Both the position numbers and the translations under genes were made by a program. DNA of 5,428 bases from Candidatus Micrarchaeota archaeon CG08_land_8_20_14_0_20_59_11 (GTDB taxonomy: Archaea > Micrarchaeota > Micrarchaeia > Norongarragalinales > Norongarragalinaceae): positions 1-5,428 of the forward strand of contig PEXZ01000038.1 in the NCBI GenBank assembly GCA_002763345.1, given 5' to 3'. This document shows, piece after piece, positions 1 through 5,428 of this stretch; the stretch's first letter is position 1, and every line of letters begins with the position of its first letter. The notes under the pieces were generated by a model. That model worked only from the letters and a program-made list of their open reading frames with translations. It was not told where the DNA came from and did no database searches.

Positions 1-70
1 GTGCTAGTTTTCAGTGCGAAGCAAAAGTGCTTTTAGTGCAGGTTTTGCGAGCGAAGCGAGCAAAAAGTGC
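1..70. repeat. Degenerate GTGC-bounded repeats downstream of fen
   Basis: Two related units can be seen at 1-30 and 36-70. Each begins with GTGC, has a TTTT run, then GCGAAGC, then an A-run, and ends in AGTGC. The second unit is about 5 nt longer because of an extra GCGAG-like insertion. The pentamer AGTGC recurs at 13, 26, 35 and 66. The first 12 bases (GTGCTAGTTTTC) recur at 121-132 with one mismatch. The TTTTGC at 43-48 can pair with GCAAAA at 60-65 around an 11-nt loop. No credible protein is encoded here. The stretch may be a fragment of an intergenic repeat family or simply slipped low-complexity DNA, and a single window cannot tell which. Confidence 0.4.
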
Positions 71-91
71 CAGACGAACAGCACGGTGCTG
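62..91 (-). terminator. Possible terminator of the pheS-fen operon
   Basis: Reading leftward from the fen stop codon, a 13-nt near-perfect palindrome at 79-91 (CAGCAC, one base, GTGCTG) can form a short hairpin of about five base pairs with a 3-nt loop. It is followed about 12 nt later by a run of five T on the minus strand (62-66). Archaeal termination depends mainly on T-tracts, and this is the first such tract after fen. The stem is short and the T-run modest, so this is a plausible but weak call. Confidence 0.3.
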
Positions 92-146
92 CTTCAGAAT
101 ATTTTGGACTATCTTGTTACGTGCTAGCTTTCGATTGCGGCGTCCC

Positions 147-1172
147 TCAACACCAGCCGCGCAGCGTCCCCTGCTTCTCGTCGTCCGGCTCGTGGAAGGC
201 GCGCGCCATCGCGTTGCGCACGCGCGTCTCGTCGAAGTCGTGCTCCGCGCACATCGTCGCAACTACGCGCTCGCGGTCTGGCTCGCGAAAAACCAGTTCC
301 TTTTTCGTAACCTCGCGAAACGGCGGTTTCATGAACAGATGAAGGACGGGTTCGAACTCGGCTGTTTCGGCTTTCGCCGCTTTCGCCACCGCCTCGAGCG
401 TGTCGTGCTCCTTCACGAGCTTCAGCGCCTTCTTCGGGCCGATGCCGAAAACACCCGCGTTGAAGTCGGTTCCCATCAGCATCGCCATCCAAACCATCCT
501 CTCGCGCGTGATGCCGAGCGTCTTGACGCACTCGTCGAGGACGTAGCGTTCGGGAACCACATCGACGAAGATATTCCTTCGCGGAAGCTTGCGCTTTCCC
601 GCCACCGTCAGATTGCGCACCAAGACGGGCGCGCCGAACAGCAGCGCGTCGAAGTCCTGTGACGCCGCCGCAGACACCAGTCCCTTCGCCGCCATCGCCG
701 CGCACTGCGCCTCTCCCTCGGAAGGCGCGTCGACGTGCGGGACGCCCAGCGCGTCGAGCAGCTCTTTGCTCTCCGCCACCATGTCCTTAGTCAAGCGCGC
801 GGTGCGCTGCGCGAGAATCGCCGCGTCCTCGATGCGCCCTTCCTCGCGCGCCTTTTTCAGCAGCTCCTCTGCTTCCTGCTTTTTCTCGACGCGCTCCGCG
901 ATTGTCGCGCGCTTGAGGGGTGAAGGCTCGCCGTCGAAAACGAAGACGGGTTTCACGTCCTTTTCCAGCAAACTGCACGTGCGGTAGAGCAGGCCGCTGA
1001 GATGCGACGTTATGCGTCCCTTGGAATCCATCAGGGGCGTGCCGTCGGGCTGGCGTATTATCGTGAGGAACTGATAGAGCGTGTTGAACGCGTCGACGGC
1101 GAGCACGCCGCGCAGCTCGTCGAATGAGGTTTCGTGCTTCACGAGGACTTCCTTCAGGCCCTGCGCTCCCAT
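147..1172 (-). CDS. fen: Flap endonuclease 1 (FEN-1)
   Basis: A 341-aa structure-specific 5' nuclease of the XPG/Rad2 family. FEN-1 removes 5' flaps during Okazaki-fragment maturation and long-patch base excision repair, acting with the PCNA clamp. The metal-binding acidic residues are all visible: D27 (AVDAFN), D80 (VFDGEP), E152 and E154 (SEGEAQ), D173 and D175 (SQDFD) and D236 (GTDFN). They sit at the numbering usual for archaeal FEN-1, so there are no net indels up to that point. The near-invariant stretch PLMDSKGRITSHLSGLLYR spans residues 46-64, and a helix-hairpin-helix-like DNA-binding turn (GIGPKKAL) spans 243-250. The helical arch/clamp region is roughly 85-130. The ATG start lies immediately after the pheS TAA (TAAATG) and preserves the family's Met-Gly N-terminus, so translation is probably coupled to pheS. 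The C-terminal PCNA-interacting motif starts QGTL (334-337) but ends W340-C341-stop, lacking the usual final aromatic residue. The identification is very secure. Confidence 0.97.
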   Translation of the reverse strand: MGAQGLKEVLVKHETSFDELRGVLAVDAFNTLYQFLTIIRQPDGTPLMDSKGRITSHLSGLLYRTCSLLEKDVKPVFVFDGEPSPLKRATIAERVEKKQEAEELLKKAREEGRIEDAAILAQRTARLTKDMVAESKELLDALGVPHVDAPSEGEAQCAAMAAKGLVSAAASQDFDALLFGAPVLVRNLTVAGKRKLPRRNIFVDVVPERYVLDECVKTLGITRERMVWMAMLMGTDFNAGVFGIGPKKALKLVKEHDTLEAVAKAAKAETAEFEPVLHLFMKPPFREVTKKELVFREPDRERVVATMCAEHDFDETRVRNAMARAFHEPDDEKQGTLRGWC

Positions 1173-2600
1173 TTATCTCAACTTCTCGAGGTCGTGCGTG
1201 AACAAATCGCGGATGTCCTTCGCCTCTAGCTTTATCATCGCCAGGCGGTCTATGCCGAGCCCCCATGCGAGCACTGGAACGTCGATGCCGAACGCCTCCA
1301 GCATCTCCGGGCGGAACATCCCCGCGCCGCCCACCTCAACCCAGCCGCGACCCGGAATCTTCGCGTAAAGCTCGACGCTCGGCTCCGTGAACGGGAAATA
1401 ACCGGGAACGAAGCGCACATCCTCCGCTCCGAACACCTCGACGGCGAAGTCCCGCAGGTAGCCGAGCAGTTCGCGGAACGTCATGTTCCCGTCGGCAACT
1501 ATGCCCTCGCACTGGTTGAATTCGATGAAGTGCTTCCAGTCAATCTTGTCGGGACGGAATACGCGCCCGATGCAGAACATGCGAACCGGCGGCGTTATTT
1601 TCCTTGCGAGATGGCGCGCGCTGACGCTCGTCGTCTGCGAGCGCATCACCAGCCGGGCAGCAACCTCGGGGTCCCACTTGTAGCGCCAGCCCTTCGAGCC
1701 GGCCAGCCCCTTTTCATGCGCCTGCTGGACTTTCTTCAGAAGCGTTTTGTCGAGGATTTCGCCGCGCGCCGGGTCCTCCACCACGAAAACGTCGTGTATC
1801 TCCCGCGCGGGGTGGTCCTGCGCCATGAACAGCGCGTCCATGTTCCAGAATTCCAGCTCGACGAGCGGGCCGTGGTCCTCCTTGAATCCCATGCCCACGA
1901 GTTTGAGTTTGATTTGATTCAGGAACTCGCGGTACGGCTGCTTCGTGCCGATGAACGTCCCCTCGGAGAACATCGTGCGCACGTCGTATTCCTTGAACTT
2001 CGTCCTTTCCCAGGAACCGTCCTTGAGCATCTGGGGAGTCAGGCGGCTTTCCTCGCGGCCGGCGCCGAGCAGCGCCTTCTCGCCCGCAAGCGTGATTTCC
2101 GCGAAAACGGTTTTCTCCGCCTTTTCCGAGGCAAGCCCTCTAGCCAGCAATTCCCTGGCTTCCGTCGCGCCCAGCGCGGGCGCCTTTTTCAGGGCTTTTT
2201 CAACGGAGCTTTCCGCGCATGCTTTTTTGATTATGGTTGTCCTGTCGCCGCGCTTCGAAATGTCAATCCATCCGTTGCGCTTCGCCCATTGCAGCGCAAT
2301 CCCCTTTTCCGCTTCGGTGAGCCCCGCCTTCGCAACCGCGTCGTCGAGAACCGCATCCTTCGGGACCGCATCCGCCAGCCGCCTTTCGGGCGTGCCCTTC
2401 CTCGCGTACGCCTCGCCTTCGGGCGTCAGCACGAATCTGGTTTTCTCCTCGCGCCTCGTCTTTACGAACCCTTCCGCCTCAAGCGCGGCGAGCGCGCTCA
2501 TCACCGCGCTGTAGCTGACGCCGCTCGCCTTCCCGATTTCCCTGCCCTCGAGCGGCTTCCTCGCCAGCACCTTCAAAACGGCGCGTTCGTTGTCGTTCAT
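1173..2600 (-). CDS. pheS: Phenylalanyl-tRNA synthetase, alpha subunit
   Basis: The class II catalytic alpha chain of the (alpha-beta)2 PheRS, which charges tRNA-Phe with phenylalanine in the cytoplasm. Numbered from the ATG at 2600 (475 aa), residues about 1-65 form a winged-helix-like domain ending in LTPEG. A second such region follows at about 95-125, as in archaeal and eukaryal PheS. The catalytic domain carries FWNMDALFMAQDHPARE (251-267), RSQTTSVSAR (320-329), class II motif 2 with GRVFR (345-349) and FNQCEG (361-366), the Phe-pocket segment GYFPFTEPSVE (400-410), GGAGMFRPEM (424-433) and motif 3 AWGLGIDRLAM (445-455). An in-frame ATG exists at 2648, but it lies upstream of the TATA-like box at 2624-2631. 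The 16 residues it would add (MGAWNCLKGS...) do not look like the family, so I chose 2600. The beta subunit (pheT) is not in this window. The gene is promoter-proximal in an operon with fen. Confidence 0.96.
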   Translation of the reverse strand: MNDNERAVLKVLARKPLEGREIGKASGVSYSAVMSALAALEAEGFVKTRREEKTRFVLTPEGEAYARKGTPERRLADAVPKDAVLDDAVAKAGLTEAEKGIALQWAKRNGWIDISKRGDRTTIIKKACAESSVEKALKKAPALGATEARELLARGLASEKAEKTVFAEITLAGEKALLGAGREESRLTPQMLKDGSWERTKFKEYDVRTMFSEGTFIGTKQPYREFLNQIKLKLVGMGFKEDHGPLVELEFWNMDALFMAQDHPAREIHDVFVVEDPARGEILDKTLLKKVQQAHEKGLAGSKGWRYKWDPEVAARLVMRSQTTSVSARHLARKITPPVRMFCIGRVFRPDKIDWKHFIEFNQCEGIVADGNMTFRELLGYLRDFAVEVFGAEDVRFVPGYFPFTEPSVELYAKIPGRGWVEVGGAGMFRPEMLEAFGIDVPVLAWGLGIDRLAMIKLEAKDIRDLFTHDLEKLR

Positions 2601-2623
2601 AATATCAGGATTTGCAGCCGAAC

Positions 2624-2631
2624 CTTTTAAG
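2624..2631 (-). promoter_or_regulatory. TATA-like box for pheS-fen, leaderless start
   Basis: Read on the minus strand, the sequence CTTAAAAG is centred about 27 nt upstream of the pheS ATG at 2600. Archaeal TATA boxes usually lie about 25-27 nt before the transcription start, which puts the start at or next to the ATG. No Shine-Dalgarno-like purine run precedes the ATG (the upstream bases read CCTGATATT). Both points fit a leaderless mRNA. The promoter is inferred from spacing and composition only. Confidence 0.6.
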
Positions 2632-2656
2632 CAGTTCCATGCCCCCATCCGCTACG

Positions 2657-2664
2657 TTTAATAA
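2657..2664 (+). promoter_or_regulatory. TATA-like box for the por operon
   Basis: TTTAATAA is centred about 25 nt upstream of the GTG start codon of porD at 2685, so the predicted transcription start falls at or just next to that codon. No Shine-Dalgarno sequence is visible before the GTG, again consistent with a leaderless transcript. A second AT-rich run, TTTTAATAA at 2671-2679, could also serve as a TATA box. However, it would place the start about 15 nt inside porD and is therefore less likely. This box and the leftward one are only about 25 bp apart, so both operons share a compact divergent promoter region. Confidence 0.55.
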
Positions 2665-2684
2665 CTTTAGGTTTTAATAATGTC

Positions 2685-2924
2685 GTGGCCGAGGCAATAA
2701 AACCCGGAACGGACAACAAGACCGGCAGCTGGCGCGCGCGGAAGCCCATCGTCGACGAAGAGAAGTGCGTCGGGTGCGGCGCGTGCGAGCGCAACTGCCC
2801 GGACGGAACCATCAGGGTGGGCATTAACAAGAAAGCCAAGGTGGACTACGACTACTGCAAGGGCTGCGGAATCTGCGCGAACGAGTGCCCCGTGAAAGCC
2901 ATACGGATGGAGGACGAAAAATAA
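2685..2924 (+). CDS. porD: Pyruvate:ferredoxin oxidoreductase, delta subunit (2x[4Fe-4S])
   Basis: A 79-aa ferredoxin-like subunit that carries electrons from the TPP/[4Fe-4S] core of the 2-oxoacid:ferredoxin oxidoreductase to soluble ferredoxin. Two complete CxxCxxCxxxCP motifs are present: C28, C31, C34, C38 and C58, C61, C64, C68. The leader segment GSWRARKPIVD (14-24) before the first cluster is characteristic of PorD/VorD rather than a free ferredoxin. The start is a GTG at 2685. The ATG at 2680 is in another frame and hits a stop after six codons, and there is no in-frame Met in the leader. The gene is the first of the rightward operon, behind the TATA-like box at 2657. The neighbouring porA and porB fix the complex. 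Pyruvate is the likeliest substrate, but the delta chain alone does not distinguish POR from the related 2-oxoisovalerate enzyme (VOR). Confidence 0.93.
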   Translation: MAEAIKPGTDNKTGSWRARKPIVDEEKCVGCGACERNCPDGTIRVGINKKAKVDYDYCKGCGICANECPVKAIRMEDEK

Positions 2925-2938
2925 GGGAGCTTGGGAAA

Positions 2939-2944
2939 GGGGGG
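2939..2944 (+). promoter_or_regulatory. G-rich ribosome-binding site deciding the start at 2952
   Basis: A run of six G ends 7 nt before the ATG at 2952, within normal Shine-Dalgarno spacing. An earlier in-frame TTG at 2931 would put part of this run inside the coding sequence, and its own upstream GGGAG (2925-2929) is only one base away, too close to work. The run therefore favours the ATG as the start of the membrane protein. It is an imperfect match to GGAGG, so pairing would rely partly on G-U wobble. Confidence 0.5.
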
Positions 2945-2951
2945 CGACGAT

Positions 2952-3371
2952 ATGTTTTGGTGGCTGTGGTTGGGAATGCTGGTGCTGTTGCCGTGCGCGT
3001 GGCTCGCGACGTACGCGTGGAACGCGCGCCTGCTCGGATTGCTCGACAAAAAGAAGGCGGAGCAGTTCTGGTCATCCTCGATGATGGGAATCGTCGGCGG
3101 CCTGGTGCTCGTGCTCATAAGCGCGTGGCTGATACAGGTGGCGGACGGAATCACGCGCAGCGGGCCTATTTACTGGGCGCCGTTCTGGGCAACCGTCGGC
3201 GCCATGGCGGTCGGCGCGATACTGGCGAGCGCCGCAGCGCACACGAAAAAAATGGGCTTCGACCTGTCGAAGCAGTGGCAGAAGAATTTGTTTTACCTCG
3301 GCTTGCTGTTCCTTACAATCGGGATGGCGGGAATGCTGTATTTGATGTACCCGCCGAACCTGCTGGGCTGA
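2952..3371 (+). CDS. Unrecognised four-TM membrane protein in the por operon
   Basis: I do not recognise this 139-aa protein. It is dominated by four hydrophobic segments, at about residues 2-23, 43-64, 74-96 and 112-133, and has almost no soluble domain. The loops after TM1 (with DKKK at 32-35) and after TM3 (HTKK, SKQWQK) are basic. By the positive-inside rule both would be cytoplasmic, which puts both termini and the TM2-TM3 loop outside. The first helix is very Trp-rich (FWWLW at 2-6). A single Cys (C15) lies inside TM1, so there is no cluster- or haem-binding signature. The gene lies 27 nt after porD and 4 nt before porA, on the same strand and in matching GC-rich codon style, so co-transcription with POR is very likely. 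It is not the missing gamma subunit, which is a soluble protein. Possible roles are a membrane anchor or an accessory transporter-like factor, but the sequence supports no specific function. Confidence 0.8.
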   Translation: MFWWLWLGMLVLLPCAWLATYAWNARLLGLLDKKKAEQFWSSSMMGIVGGLVLVLISAWLIQVADGITRSGPIYWAPFWATVGAMAVGAILASAAAHTKKMGFDLSKQWQKNLFYLGLLFLTIGMAGMLYLMYPPNLLG

Positions 3372-3375
3372 ATAA

Positions 3376-4482
3376 ATGAAACGGATGATGGAAGGGAGCA
3401 TAGCAGTAGCGCATATTGTCGCGCGCTGTCGCCCTAGCGTCATCCCGGCTTATCCGATAACGCCGAGCACGCACATACCCGAGGAGCTTTCGCGCCTGCA
3501 ACCGAAATACGGCTACGAATTCATCACCGTCGAGTCCGAGCACTCTGCGTTGAGCGCGGCGATAGGCGCGAGCGTCGCAGGCAGCCGCACGTTCACGGCA
3601 ACGTCGTCGCAAGGCCTGCTTTACATGCACGAGGTGCTGTTCAACGCCTCGGGCATGCGCCTCCCGATTGTCATGGTGGTGGCGAACCGCGCCATCGGCG
3701 CCCCTCTTAATATCTGGAACGACTGGCAGGACTCCATCTCGCAGAGGGACGCGGGCTGGATTCAGCTCTACTGCAAGAACAATCAGGAGACGGCGGACAC
3801 CGTCATACAGGCGTACAAAATCGCCGAGAAGACGGACCTTCCCGTAATGGTGTGTTTTGAGGGCTACTACCTGACGCACGAGGTGTGCGAGGTGGATTTG
3901 CCCGAACAGGAGGAAATCGACTCGTTCCTGCCCCCGTTCAAGCCGAAACTGTTTCTCGACACTGACAATCCGATGTCGTTCGGCACGTTCTTCCCGCCGA
4001 AATACTACCAGGGAGTCCGCGAGAAGCATCACGACGATTTGCTCGCCTCCGCGGGGACGATTTCCGAAGTCGCGTCCGAGTTCGCGAAAAAATTCGGGCG
4101 CGTCCAGCATGCCCTGCTCGAAGCCTACGGACCGAGCGATGCGGAAACAGTTTTCGTCACGATGGGCTCGCTTGCGGAGAATACCGAGGTCGCGGTCGAC
4201 GAGCTTCGCACCGAGAAGAAGAACGCGGGGTTGCTGCGCGTGAAGTGCATGCGCCCGTTCCCCGCCGAGCTGCTTGCGAAGGCGCTTTCGAAGGCGAAGC
4301 GCATCATAGTTCTTGAAAAGGACGTGAGCGTCGGTTCGGGCGGAGTGCTTGCGCTGGAAGTCAGGGCGGCACTCCACTGCGAAACGCCGGTTGTTTCAGT
4401 CGTTTGCGGGCTCGGCGGAAAGGACGTGCCCGTGGGCGAAATCAAGAAGACGTTCGACGCGAAGAAGGATTTGTGGTTGTAA
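3376..4482 (+). CDS. porA: Pyruvate:ferredoxin oxidoreductase, alpha subunit
   Basis: A 368-aa cytoplasmic subunit that forms the substrate-binding and pyrimidine (PP) side of the thiamine diphosphate site of POR (pyruvate + CoA + oxidised ferredoxin to acetyl-CoA + CO2 + reduced ferredoxin). Signature segments are AYPITPST (25-32), VESEHSA (52-58, E55 matching the glutamate that activates TPP), TFTATSSQGLLYMHE (72-86), RLPIVMVVANR (95-105) and NIWNDWQDS followed by RDAGWIQLY (112-132). R124 probably matches the pyruvate-contacting arginine of known POR structures. The C-terminal part, with MGSLAENTEVAVDELR (263-278) and GLLRVKCMRPFPAE (285-298), is the transketolase C-terminal-like domain. 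The length is slightly below the usual 380-400. The start at 3376 puts the family-typical MKRMMEGSIAVA at the N-terminus. It lies 4 nt after the membrane-protein stop with no clear Shine-Dalgarno, so translational coupling is likely. The close relative VorA cannot be fully excluded, although the signature stretches read as PorA. Confidence 0.95.
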   Translation: MKRMMEGSIAVAHIVARCRPSVIPAYPITPSTHIPEELSRLQPKYGYEFITVESEHSALSAAIGASVAGSRTFTATSSQGLLYMHEVLFNASGMRLPIVMVVANRAIGAPLNIWNDWQDSISQRDAGWIQLYCKNNQETADTVIQAYKIAEKTDLPVMVCFEGYYLTHEVCEVDLPEQEEIDSFLPPFKPKLFLDTDNPMSFGTFFPPKYYQGVREKHHDDLLASAGTISEVASEFAKKFGRVQHALLEAYGPSDAETVFVTMGSLAENTEVAVDELRTEKKNAGLLRVKCMRPFPAELLAKALSKAKRIIVLEKDVSVGSGGVLALEVRAALHCETPVVSVVCGLGGKDVPVGEIKKTFDAKKDLWL

Positions 4483-5366
4483 TGGCTGAAGACTTGTTCA
4501 TCAAGGGGCACAACGCCTGCGCAGGGTGCGGTTGCGCGCTCTGCATGCGCTGGGTGCTGAACACGCTCGGAAAGGACACGGTCGTTGCGAACGCGACGGG
4601 CTGCATGGAGGTCGTGAGCACGCAGTACCCCGCCAGTTCCTGGGGGGTTCCCTACGTGCACAGCGTGTTCGCCAACGCGGCAGCAGTCGCGTCGGGCGTA
4701 ACGCGGGCGTTCAGGAAGCAGGGGCGCAGCAAGGACACCGTCGTCGCAATCGGCGGGGACGGTTCGACGTACGACATCGGCTTCGGCACGCTCAGCGGCG
4801 CCATGGAGCGCAACGAGGACATGATTTACGTCTGCTACGACAACGAGGCGTACGCGAACACGGGCGTCCAGCGCTCGGGCGCCACGCCGTTTGCGTCGGC
4901 AACCACGACGTCGCCGCAGGAAATCGGCGGGAAGCACGAGTGGAAGAAGAACCTCGCATTCATCGCAGCAGCGCACGGCATCCCGTACGTCGCCACCGCG
5001 TCGGTCGGCTTCCTTCCCGACCTGGAGAAGAAGCTGCTCAAGGCGAAAGCCATGAAGGGCTTCCGTTTAATCGTCGTGTACGCGCCCTGCACGCTCGGAT
5101 GGCGCATCCCCGCCGATAAGATGGTGGAGGTGGCGCGCATGGCGGTGAACACGGGCTTGTGGAACCTGTTCGAAATCGAGGACGGCAAATTCTCGATGTC
5201 CGCCAAGCCGACTCTGGAGCCCGTGGACGGCTACCTGCGGATGCAGGGGCGCTTCAAGCACCTGACTGCCGAGCAGATACGCTTCATACAGGAGCACGCT
5301 CGCGCCACCCGCTTGGAACTCGAAAAACTCGAGGCGAGCGGCGTGAACGTCGGAAGAATCCTCTAG
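4482..5366 (+). CDS. porB: Pyruvate:ferredoxin oxidoreductase, beta subunit
   Basis: A 294-aa catalytic subunit that binds the diphosphate end of TPP and the [4Fe-4S] cluster nearest to it. The N-terminus GHNACAGCG carries C13 and C16, ATGCMEVV gives C41 and YAPCTLGW gives C203. These are the four positions expected for the cluster ligands. The TPP motif runs from GDGSTYDIGFGTLSGA (92-107) to YDNEAYANTGVQRSGATP (119-136). The C-terminal KMVEVARMAVNTGLWNLFEIEDG (213-235) is typical of PorB. The ATG overlaps the last base of the porA stop (TAATG), so coupling is strong. A longer in-frame reading that begins inside porA adds 26 unfamilial residues and was not used. C18 and C21 form an additional CxxC just after the cluster ligands. 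The operon probably ends here, as a T-rich tract follows. Confidence in the family is very high and in pyruvate as substrate moderately high. Confidence 0.96.
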   Translation: MAEDLFIKGHNACAGCGCALCMRWVLNTLGKDTVVANATGCMEVVSTQYPASSWGVPYVHSVFANAAAVASGVTRAFRKQGRSKDTVVAIGGDGSTYDIGFGTLSGAMERNEDMIYVCYDNEAYANTGVQRSGATPFASATTTSPQEIGGKHEWKKNLAFIAAAHGIPYVATASVGFLPDLEKKLLKAKAMKGFRLIVVYAPCTLGWRIPADKMVEVARMAVNTGLWNLFEIEDGKFSMSAKPTLEPVDGYLRMQGRFKHLTAEQIRFIQEHARATRLELEKLEASGVNVGRIL

Positions 5367-5370
5367 CGCG

Positions 5371-5418
5371 TTTTCTCTTTTTTCAGCAGCAACAGGTTTT
5401 TCCTTCAAGCGCTTTTTT
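5371..5418 (+). terminator. T-rich tracts ending the por operon
   Basis: Immediately after the porB TAG there are three T-rich runs: TTTTCTCTTTTTT at 5371-5383, TTTTT at 5397-5401 and TTTTTT at 5413-5418. No strong hairpin precedes them. Archaeal RNA polymerase terminates at such oligo-T stretches without needing a stem-loop, so these fit a terminator for porD-X-porA-porB. The assignment rests on composition and position only. Confidence 0.5.
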
Positions 5419-5428
5419 ACCCTCCACG

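Noticed and set aside
1..132. CRISPR-like array
   Set aside because: The units are degenerate, unequal in length and nearly contiguous, with no regular unique spacers, and there are no cas genes nearby.
27..662. Plus-strand open frame covering the region downstream of and opposite to fen
   Set aside because: Mostly antisense to fen. The non-overlapping part is repeat-like AT-rich DNA, and no start signal or motif is visible.
1530..2630. Long 366-codon open frame on the plus strand, opposite pheS
   Set aside because: It lies entirely antisense to the clearly recognised pheS. The translation is rich in Arg and Leu with no motif, which is typical of shadow frames in GC-rich DNA.
2601..2648. 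16-residue N-terminal extension of pheS from the ATG at 2648
   Set aside because: The TATA-like box lies between this ATG and the one at 2600, and the added residues do not resemble the family N-terminus. The start at 2600 is preferred.
2931..2951. TTG start seven codons upstream for the membrane protein
   Set aside because: The G-run at 2939-2944 is correctly spaced for the ATG at 2952, while the TTG has only a purine run one base away.
3313..4377. Long 354-codon open frame on the minus strand, opposite porA
   Set aside because: Antisense to porA, which has strong family signatures. The product is Arg-rich, with no domain and no promoter context.
4404..4481. 26-residue N-terminal extension of porB inside porA
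   Set aside because: PorB proteins begin close to the GHNACAGCG motif. The TAATG overlap is a classical coupled start, and the extension is an Arg-rich out-of-frame reading of porA.

Overview
This GC-rich window looks archaeal. It encodes an archaeal/eukaryal-type flap endonuclease (FEN-1), an archaeal-type phenylalanyl-tRNA synthetase alpha chain with an N-terminal winged-helix extension, and a multi-subunit pyruvate:ferredoxin oxidoreductase (POR) of the separate-subunit kind common in archaea. TATA-like boxes lie about 25-27 nt upstream of two start codons that have no Shine-Dalgarno sequence, which suggests archaeal promoters and leaderless transcripts. The POR genes point to anaerobic or fermentative ferredoxin-based carbon metabolism. 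The lineage cannot be fixed from the sequence alone.

Layout: positions 1-146 are a noncoding, relatively AT-rich tail with degenerate repeats and a possible terminator for the leftward operon. Leftward genes are fen (147-1172) and, upstream of it, pheS (1173-2600). The pheS stop directly abuts the fen start, so they form a two-gene information-processing operon. An 84-bp divergent promoter region (2601-2684) follows. Rightward genes are porD (2685-2924), a small four-helix membrane protein of unknown function (2952-3371), porA (3376-4482) and porB (4482-5366). They are tightly spaced and end in T-rich tracts.

How the genes work together: PorA and PorB form the thiamine diphosphate-dependent catalytic core that oxidatively decarboxylates a 2-oxoacid, most likely pyruvate. 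PorB carries the proximal [4Fe-4S] cluster, and PorD carries two more that pass electrons to ferredoxin. The gamma subunit, normally the fourth part of this complex, is not in the window. In the middle of the operon, between delta and alpha, sits an unrecognised four-TM protein. That insertion, together with the missing gamma gene, is the most interesting signal here. It could mean membrane attachment or an accessory function for POR, but nothing in the sequence proves this. A second point of interest is FEN-1, whose C-terminal PCNA-binding motif ends in Trp-Cys instead of the usual Trp-Phe.
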